Shown here: piece by piece, positions 60,852 through 64,000 of the stretch
Position numbering within the stretch: position 1 is the stretch's first letter
Layout: each line of letters opens with the position of its first letter
Assembly: GCA_046342195.1 (NCBI GenBank)
Contig: JBKDQE010000042.1
Coordinates: 82,406 to 146,405, forward strand
Reading direction: 5' to 3'
Origin: CANHBY01 sp046342195
Lineage (GTDB): Bacteria > Pseudomonadota > Gammaproteobacteria > Burkholderiales > Burkholderiaceae_C
DNA: 64,000 nucleotides
The notes under the pieces: model-generated
What the model was told of the DNA's origin: nothing
What the model saw: only the letters and a program-made list of their open reading frames with translations
Databases searched by the model: none
Translations under genes and position numbers: made by a program

Positions 60852-63800
60852 TCACCGACCCGACTTCGCTTCATGCTTTGCAAAGCCCAAGCAAGGGTGT
60901 GATCGCCAACGAGCCGCATCGTGGCTTAGCACTGTGACCAAGCCAAAACGCTTTGCACAATCAGCGAGCCCCAAGCCCATGGCCGTCGCCAATTTTTGGA
61001 GTTCGTGCAAATAGTCAGTGGCACCCCAAGGGGTAATCCCCGAGCCTGTAGTGGCATCGTCAGGCAAACGAACATGACTCTCCCGGTCGATATCCACATA
61101 AAACGTCTGTCGAAGCTGATCGCGTTTTTGATCCAGAATTTGGTGCAAAACGCTGGTCTCACCATCCTCATCAGGGAGCAATACAACCTGTAGCTCCCGC
61201 TGCCCTGCGCTGTCACGAAAAGGCTGGTTTTGTTGAAGCAGGTAGGTCAACTGTGCATCGGCGGGGGGCAAATTCCACCAGCTTGCCGCATTGGGTCTGG
61301 GGGGGATCATAGGCACCTGCCGACGGCTGCGTCTTTCAGCTGTAGCTGGCGTCGCAGCGGAGTGGGGCAACATCCAATCCTTTAGACGCTGATGCTCCAA
61401 GTCAGCCCAACGGCGATCAGGCTGCAGGGATGACTCCGCCTGGATGCGTGGGCGCGAATCCAGCGGGCTATTGAGGGGTAAGGGCAATAGCTCGGCCAAG
61501 TCGTGCGACCGCAACCCGTAGCCATCCCGCTCAGACTCAAAGCCTGGCCAACAGTAGGCGTCCTTGCCGGGACTCAAGAAGTGTCGCAATGGGTAGCGAA
61601 ACACATGCACGTTGGGGACGGTCACCGTATCTTGGTGACGGTGCCGCCGCACGCGGCCCAGAAGTTGAATGAGTGACCGCAAAGAAGACGGCTCCACCAC
61701 GGCCCAGTCGTAGTCGTGATCACGACCAACCTCGGTCACCGGCGAACCCAGAACCACAAAAACCTGATCAGAAGCCGGGCTTGCATCTAAGCATTCGCGC
61801 ACGGCTTGTTGCTGAAAGACGGCTTCCGGTTGGTCTCGCTTCAGGCAGGCGTCCAGCATCCTCTCCGTGGCAGAACGCATCAGTAGTGGGAAACGCGAGT
61901 GGTAGGTACACAAATGAATGTGAGTGCCTGTTGGGACACCTTGGGCATACAGAGCCAAAGCCACGTCGAACAAGCGTTCAATATTGGCCATGCGGACCAG
62001 CCCGAAACTGACACGCTTGCCGCTCAATGGGTCTGTCTGTGAATGCGCTTGATGCAGGATGAGGGCGGAATTCAGCACTTCGCTGGCAAAAGCCTTGGCA
62101 ACGTCAGCAGGCTCCTTATCGGAGAGTTCCAGCGACACCAGCTCCAAACGGCGGCGAGGGCGTTCAGAGGCTTGGGCCAGCTGAATCAATCGCTTTTGCA
62201 CGAAAGCCGCGTGTACAGCCGTGAAATCGGTATCCATGCAACACTCAGCGTGTTGATGAAATTCATCGACCCACAGGCAGGGGATGGCAGGTGATGGAAT
62301 CGGATCAGATAAAGTCCGGGAATGCCACTGTTGCCGCCCTGCTCGATAAGCCTCGAACAAGCCTTGGATCAGGGCTGGCGGAAGCGTTGCGGAAGACAAG
62401 AGCACCCGCGCACCCAGCAGGCCCGCCCAGTTGACGAGGCGTGTCAATGCCGGCAGATCAGCCAGGTCGAAGTCGTCCGGCTCGTCCAGAACCAAATCGC
62501 TACTCATGAGGCGCAACATGGGGGCAATCTGCCGCCCGCCCCGCTGTGCCTCCGTCGCGGGGGTCAAATGGTCGATCGTGCAAACGAGGATAGGAGCCAT
62601 GAGCAGTTTTGCGACCTGAGGGTCATGTGCCAGACGACGCAGCAGGGGGTGATCCTCATGGCGCCCTTCATAAACAACATGCCCGTCTTCATCCATCAAC
62701 CCTTGGGCTGAAGCAGAGCCGGTGGCCTCTGCCTGGCGCTCAAAATGTTCGAATAGTGCGCGGCTCGCGCTGCCGCCAACGCGAATGGCTAAATGATCAT
62801 CTTGTAGCTGTAAGTTATCACGAAAGGCTTGACCCGTCTGTAAGGTCAAGGTCCTCAGCCCCATGGCAAAAGCGCAGCGCATTCCTGTCGCCGGATCACT
62901 CATTGCTTGCATGATGCGAGCATTGGCCAAGGTCTTGCCGCAACCAGTGGATGCCATATTGACAATGAAACAACCGCTTTTGGAACTACTTTCGCGTAGG
63001 GTCTCGGCCAGATCTGCAGCTTTATTTTGCCAATGAAAACGAGCCTCAGCGCTGCGTTTTTTCAGAGATCGAACAGGGCCGAGGTGGGGCAGGTTCTGCC
63101 GGACGCTGGGCAAAAACCGCGCCACCTCCGCAGCACCTTGCGCAACGCCAATTAAGTGCTCTTCCAGCGTCTGTTTGTAGCGGGGCTGGCCTCTTGAACC
63201 TGCTTTCTGAGGCAATGTGTTGGCATAGAGGCGCAGCTCAGACTTGACGGCCAAACGCTCTGGTACTGGCACTCCAGGCTGGCTTTCTGCCAAGGTTGAA
63301 TAGTGGTGATCGGCCAGCATCAGGCTGAGGCGGGCCAAGTGCATTACCAAAGGCTGATTCAAAATCTGCTGTGTACTGAATTGATTCACCCATTGCTTCA
63401 ACTTGCTCGCGAGACGTGCCGCACGCGCTTGCCATGCTACGGTCTGGCAGGGCAGCCCATGAGTGAATTGCCAGTAAAGAGCCGCATCCGTGATCGGGGC
63501 CTCGACGTTTTCGATCTCGATTTCGTTCCAGCTGGCACTGACACAATTCAACGCGCCGCTCAACATGCTCGCGTAAGCACCCCGACGTTCGTATGGCAAC
63601 TGCGGCAACCTGTGGTGGGTGAGAACCAGCCATCCGACAGCCTGCGCCAAAGGCGCTTGGTGCATCTGTGCGAAGGGCTTTGACTTTGTAACGCCGGGTG
63701 CATCTTGCTCGAGCCCCATCAACCAAGCTTGTGCATTTCCCGCCACTGGCTCTGCCATGCGTTGCAGCCATTGGGTATCCGTCTGGCCACCAACGAATGA

Positions 63801-64000
63801 CTGTAGCAATCGCAAAGAAATCCACTCATGCCGAATCAGGTTGCGTCCCTGAGCCTTCCCAGCCAATCGATCCTGAAAAGCCTGACATGCTTTACCGAGG
63901 TCATGCATGAGGCCCGCCAAGTCAGCCATCAATTGAATCAACTCGGTGCCGGGCCAACCCGATTCGTCGTGACGCCGCAGGATATCTCGGGTCGTGGTGT
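60852..64000 (-). CDS. cas3: Cas2-Cas3 fusion nuclease-helicase, type I-F (partial, N-terminus off window)
   Basis: The frame stays open to the window end (at least 1,049 codons); the TTG at 63941 is only the first possible start inside the window, and the 19 codons before it (ending SGWPGTE) are in frame. The visible part begins in the HD nuclease: LAGLMHDLGKACQAFQDRL with the metal-binding His-Asp, then RHEWISLRLL and LTHHRLP. The SF2 helicase follows: Walker A NMASTGCGKTLANARIM, Walker B DLVLDEPDDFD, SSATLP, GSPVTEVGRDHDYD and LLGRVRRHR. Type I-F Cas3 is normally fused to Cas2 at the N-terminus, so the Cas2 part and cas1 should lie just beyond 64000. It degrades targets recruited by the Csy complex. 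Confidence 0.95.
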   Translation of the reverse strand, partial: TTTRDILRRHDESGWPGTELIQLMADLAGLMHDLGKACQAFQDRLAGKAQGRNLIRHEWISLRLLQSFVGGQTDTQWLQRMAEPVAGNAQAWLMGLEQDAPGVTKSKPFAQMHQAPLAQAVGWLVLTHHRLPQLPYERRGAYASMLSGALNCVSASWNEIEIENVEAPITDAALYWQFTHGLPCQTVAWQARAARLASKLKQWVNQFSTQQILNQPLVMHLARLSLMLADHHYSTLAESQPGVPVPERLAVKSELRLYANTLPQKAGSRGQPRYKQTLEEHLIGVAQGAAEVARFLPSVRQNLPHLGPVRSLKKRSAEARFHWQNKAADLAETLRESSSKSGCFIVNMASTGCGKTLANARIMQAMSDPATGMRCAFAMGLRTLTLQTGQAFRDNLQLQDDHLAIRVGGSASRALFEHFERQAEATGSASAQGLMDEDGHVVYEGRHEDHPLLRRLAHDPQVAKLLMAPILVCTIDHLTPATEAQRGGRQIAPMLRLMSSDLVLDEPDDFDLADLPALTRLVNWAGLLGARVLLSSATLPPALIQGLFEAYRAGRQQWHSRTLSDPIPSPAIPCLWVDEFHQHAECCMDTDFTAVHAAFVQKRLIQLAQASERPRRRLELVSLELSDKEPADVAKAFASEVLNSALILHQAHSQTDPLSGKRVSFGLVRMANIERLFDVALALYAQGVPTGTHIHLCTYHSRFPLLMRSATERMLDACLKRDQPEAVFQQQAVRECLDASPASDQVFVVLGSPVTEVGRDHDYDWAVVEPSSLRSLIQLLGRVRRHRHQDTVTVPNVHVFRYPLRHFLSPGKDAYCWPGFESERDGYGLRSHDLAELLPLPLNSPLDSRPRIQAESSLQPDRRWADLEHQRLKDWMLPHSAATPATAERRSRRQVPMIPPRPNAASWWNLPPADAQLTYLLQQNQPFRDSAGQRELQVVLLPDEDGETSVLHQILDQKRDQLRQTFYVDIDRESHVRLPDDATTGSGITPWGATDYLHELQKLATAMGLGLADCAKRFGLVTVLSHDAARWRSHPCLGFAKHEAKSGR

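Noticed and set aside
63939..63941. TTG at 63941 as the real start of Cas3
   Set aside because: The frame stays open to the window end with HD-domain-linked sequence, and type I-F Cas3 carries an N-terminal Cas2 domain, so the start lies outside the window.

Overview
The window is chromosomal DNA from a betaproteobacterium, most likely of the order Burkholderiales. The evidence is the gene content and order: greA, a DUF4149 gene, yhbY, rlmE, ftsH and folP in a row; hemE beside priA; a DUF2069 gene beside yihY; and a fliS-fliT-ycgR flagellar group. Base composition is moderate (by eye slightly above half G+C), with AT-rich stretches in one unknown gene (about 10380-10990) and in the hemE-priA gap. 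I cannot name the genus. No rRNA or tRNA gene was recognised.

Layout. Positions 1-9511 hold apaH (cut by the window start), a CorC/HlyC-type membrane protein, two small envelope proteins, aconitase (acnA), exonuclease I (sbcB) and a TPR/GT41 O-GlcNAc-transferase-like protein. An unknown 518-residue protein follows, then ribE, ribD, a cyclase-FHA protein, comEC, DUF2069, yihY, a CBS protein, aroC, a TgpA-type transglutaminase with a DUF58 partner, and a cold-shock gene. From 24.9 to 44.8 kb come carAB, greA, rlmE, ftsH, folP, cysK, a methyltransferase, hemE, priA, an SbmA/YddA-like ABC protein, gpmA and the flagellar genes. A compact peptide-export locus lies at 44.8-48.5 kb: a C39-peptidase ABC transporter, an HlyD adaptor and a 67-residue precursor with a double-glycine leader, which looks like an undescribed class II microcin-type system. 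yaaA and polA follow; polA has lost three of four proofreading carboxylates.

From 52.4 kb the DNA is accessory. It holds a minisatellite inside a 25-bp inverted repeat, a chimeric GIY-YIG gene, a transposase fragment, and a complete type I-F CRISPR effector locus on the minus strand: cas2-3 (cut by the window end), csy1, csy2, csy3, cas6f, leader, and an array of 49 repeats and 48 spacers.

The most notable find is in the 492-bp gap between cas2-3 and csy1. Two degenerate CRISPR repeats on the plus strand bracket a short pseudo-spacer. Its first 16 bases match a site beside the predicted csy1 promoter at 14 of 16 positions. The site has the type I-F CC PAM, and the two mismatches fall exactly at positions 6 and 12, the bases Cascade flips out. 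This is what a CreR-type crRNA-like regulator of the cas operon should look like. Between that promoter and csy1 lies a decayed TnpB C-terminus whose stop codon overlaps the csy1 start.

Two copies of a MITE-like element (17.5 and 34.6 kb) and several copies of a short palindromic element at gene 3' ends are also present.
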